Assembly (NCBI GenBank): GCA_964035545.1
Contig: OZ037773.1
Coordinates: 6,030,251-6,094,250, forward strand
Direction of reading: 5' to 3'
Origin: Bugula neritina
Lineage: Eukaryota > Bryozoa > Gymnolaemata > Cheilostomatida > Bugulidae
Length of the DNA stretch: 64,000 nt
The position numbers and the translations under genes are program-made. The notes under the pieces were generated by a model. It searched no databases. It worked only from the letters and a program-made list of their open reading frames with translations, and was not told where the DNA came from. Position 1 is the stretch's first letter. The number at the start of each line of letters is the position of its first letter. This document shows, piece by piece, positions 62,710-64,000 of this stretch.

Positions 62710-64000
62710 TGTAATAAGATGCGTGAATTACCTGGCAAGTCTAGTTAGCTGCTCCAGTGCGTCCGTCTTATTTGCGTGGTAAACCCAAGATTCCATTTTG
62801 CATATCTATTCTCGTCTTTTGTGTTAGCCAATAGCAACATTCTATTATATCCTCCCTCTAAGCTTGATGTTTCACTTTTACGACATGTCATAGAATTGAA
62901 TAGCAAATTTCATGTCAACAGTACTTTTTAAAATTATCCTTTACTTCGGTCTTCTTAATTTTTCATTTTCATTTTCATCTTTGTTTTTTTGAGAGCAGGC
63001 CTAGTGCATAAGACAAACAAAGAAACAAAAAAATTAACCAAAAACCAACTACTAGGCAGCCAAACTATGGCTATAAGTCTAGCCTTTCTGGCTGTCATAT
63101 CGTTCGACCACTCCTAGTTCTCCGAGTAGATTTATATGGTTCCCGAGTTGGCAACGGTTTATTGTCTTTGTTCATGGTTTCTGGACCGGCCAAATCTAAA
63201 GAGGTAGATACTTCAAACCGCTGACGAGTGTTGGGCTCCTCTAGAGATTGCTTCTAAATAACAGTAAAATCTTCTGCTGTCGGTGGCGTAATATTAGCTG
63301 CTTTAGAAATTTGAGAGCTGTTTCTACGTAGCAATACCCCCGAGTCGTTTGACGCTACAATTTCTCTGCCTTTAGTTGCAATTACAACCCCGTTTTTCAA
63401 CTGACTTCTATCTTTGATATTTATTGCCTAACCTACTTCCATTGGTTCTCTTCCTCTAGCCCGATGCCTTCTGTTGTAATAGAGCGCTTGTATCCTTTGT
63501 TGACTAGCCTCAAACTGCCGAAGCCGGCTCAAATTAACACTTTTGTTCAGCATGATGCCCATTGAATTCAGGGACCGACCGAACAAAAGCTCAGCTAGTG
63601 AGTACCCGTTGGCCAAGGGTGTGTCTCTGTACGCATACAGTGCAGCCTGAATGTTGATGTTTTTTTTCTTCATCAAGCCCTTCATCGTCTGAACAACTCG
63701 TTCCGCCTCACCATTTGACTGGGGATGCTTCAGAGAACTGGTTATGTGTTTAACATCCTATTTTGACAGAAAATACTGCAGTCTATTGGACACAAATTGC
63801 GTTTCATTATCACTGACTAATGAATTAGGAATGCCTAACAAGCAGAAAAGTGTTTCGAGCTTGGAAACTATAGTTTTTGTGTCGGAAGACACATTGAGTT
63901 CATTAACAGTAATGTACCTGCTGTAGTAATCTACCACTATTAAATATATTCTTCCATCCTTGGTACATAGGTCAACTGCTAAACGCCACCATGGTTTCTC
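62710..64000 (-). mobile_element. Ty3/gypsy-type LTR retroelement, 3' part
   Basis: Running leftward on the minus strand: the pol end, a polypurine tract (complement of CCTCCCTCT at 62851-62859) and a short LTR, 62710-62839 (about 130 bp, TGTAATAAG...CAACA on +). It ends exactly inside copy 2 of the duplicated gene. The short LTR and the integrase style suggest the Mag/Steamer-like clade. The 5' part lies beyond the window, so its target duplication cannot be checked. Confidence 0.8.
63095..64000 (-). pseudogene. Degenerate pol: integrase core and C-terminal part
   Basis: One frame from the window edge to TGA at 63095-63097. The catalytic core is visible: WWRLAVDLC near the first Asp, LGIPNSLVSDN for the second Asp, and HPQSNGEAER for the Glu of the DDE triad, then the AYRDTPLANGYSLAELLFGR motif typical of gypsy integrases. 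The frame has three in-frame TAG stops: 63758-63760, 63428-63430 and 63254-63256. Apart from these it is open and keeps homology-like sequence, so the copy is inactive but not old. Beyond the third stop comes a basic tail with RRTRSGR. Confidence 0.8.

Overview
The window is animal nuclear DNA. It is AT-rich, with split genes whose introns have GT..AG borders, long introns, many micro- and minisatellites, tRNA-derived SINEs, a foldback DNA transposon and a Ty3/gypsy-type retroelement. Coding exons stand out by higher GC and by closing in phase. The gene set (mitochondrial ALDH6A1, COQ6, RBM18, RPS29, a tandem pair of divergent class A GPCRs) and the Mag/Steamer-like retroelement suggest an aquatic invertebrate, perhaps a lophotrochozoan. 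I cannot name the species from sequence alone.

Layout. (1) 1-4.6 kb: no gene seen. (2) 4.97-12.33 kb (+): a complete 13-exon methylmalonate-semialdehyde dehydrogenase gene (526 aa). (3) 13.62-16.29 kb (-): a six-exon coiled-coil protein resembling vertebrate C6orf163. (4) 17.71-23.91 kb (+): a complete 11-exon COQ6 (465 aa). (5) 24.38-25.53 kb (-): two-exon RBM18 (187 aa), head to head with (6) RPS29 (+, 26.63-30.39 kb, 56 aa), whose first intron holds a 2.45-kb foldback transposon with 0.9-kb arms. (7) 33.1-47.4 kb (-): two tandem GPCR genes with identical intron phases, and between them a weak two-exon candidate. (8) 47.5-53.8 kb: no gene, only MITE, SINE and simple repeats. (9) 53.8-62.7 kb (+): a diverged tandem duplication of about 5.65 kb, each copy with its own CCAAT/TATA promoter, a tiny basic ORF and a larger ORF. 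Both copies encode an unrecognised 85-89-residue repeat. A 20-bp minisatellite sits at the junction. (10) 62.71-64.0 kb: an LTR retroelement (-) that has landed inside the second copy, with a degenerate integrase.

Gene relationships. ALDH6A1 and COQ6 are both predicted mitochondrial (valine/pyrimidine catabolism and ubiquinone synthesis), but nothing shows functional coupling. RBM18 and RPS29 share an intergenic region of about 1.1 kb. The GPCR pair is clearly a local duplication.

The part most likely to be undescribed is the duplicated unit at 53.8-62.7 kb. In both copies a spliced, highly basic micro-ORF (22 and 17 codons) ends exactly on the start codon of the next ORF (ATGA in one copy, TAATG in the other), a layout expected for termination-reinitiation. 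Exon borders were inferred by eye from splice signals, phase and homology; no transcript data were available.
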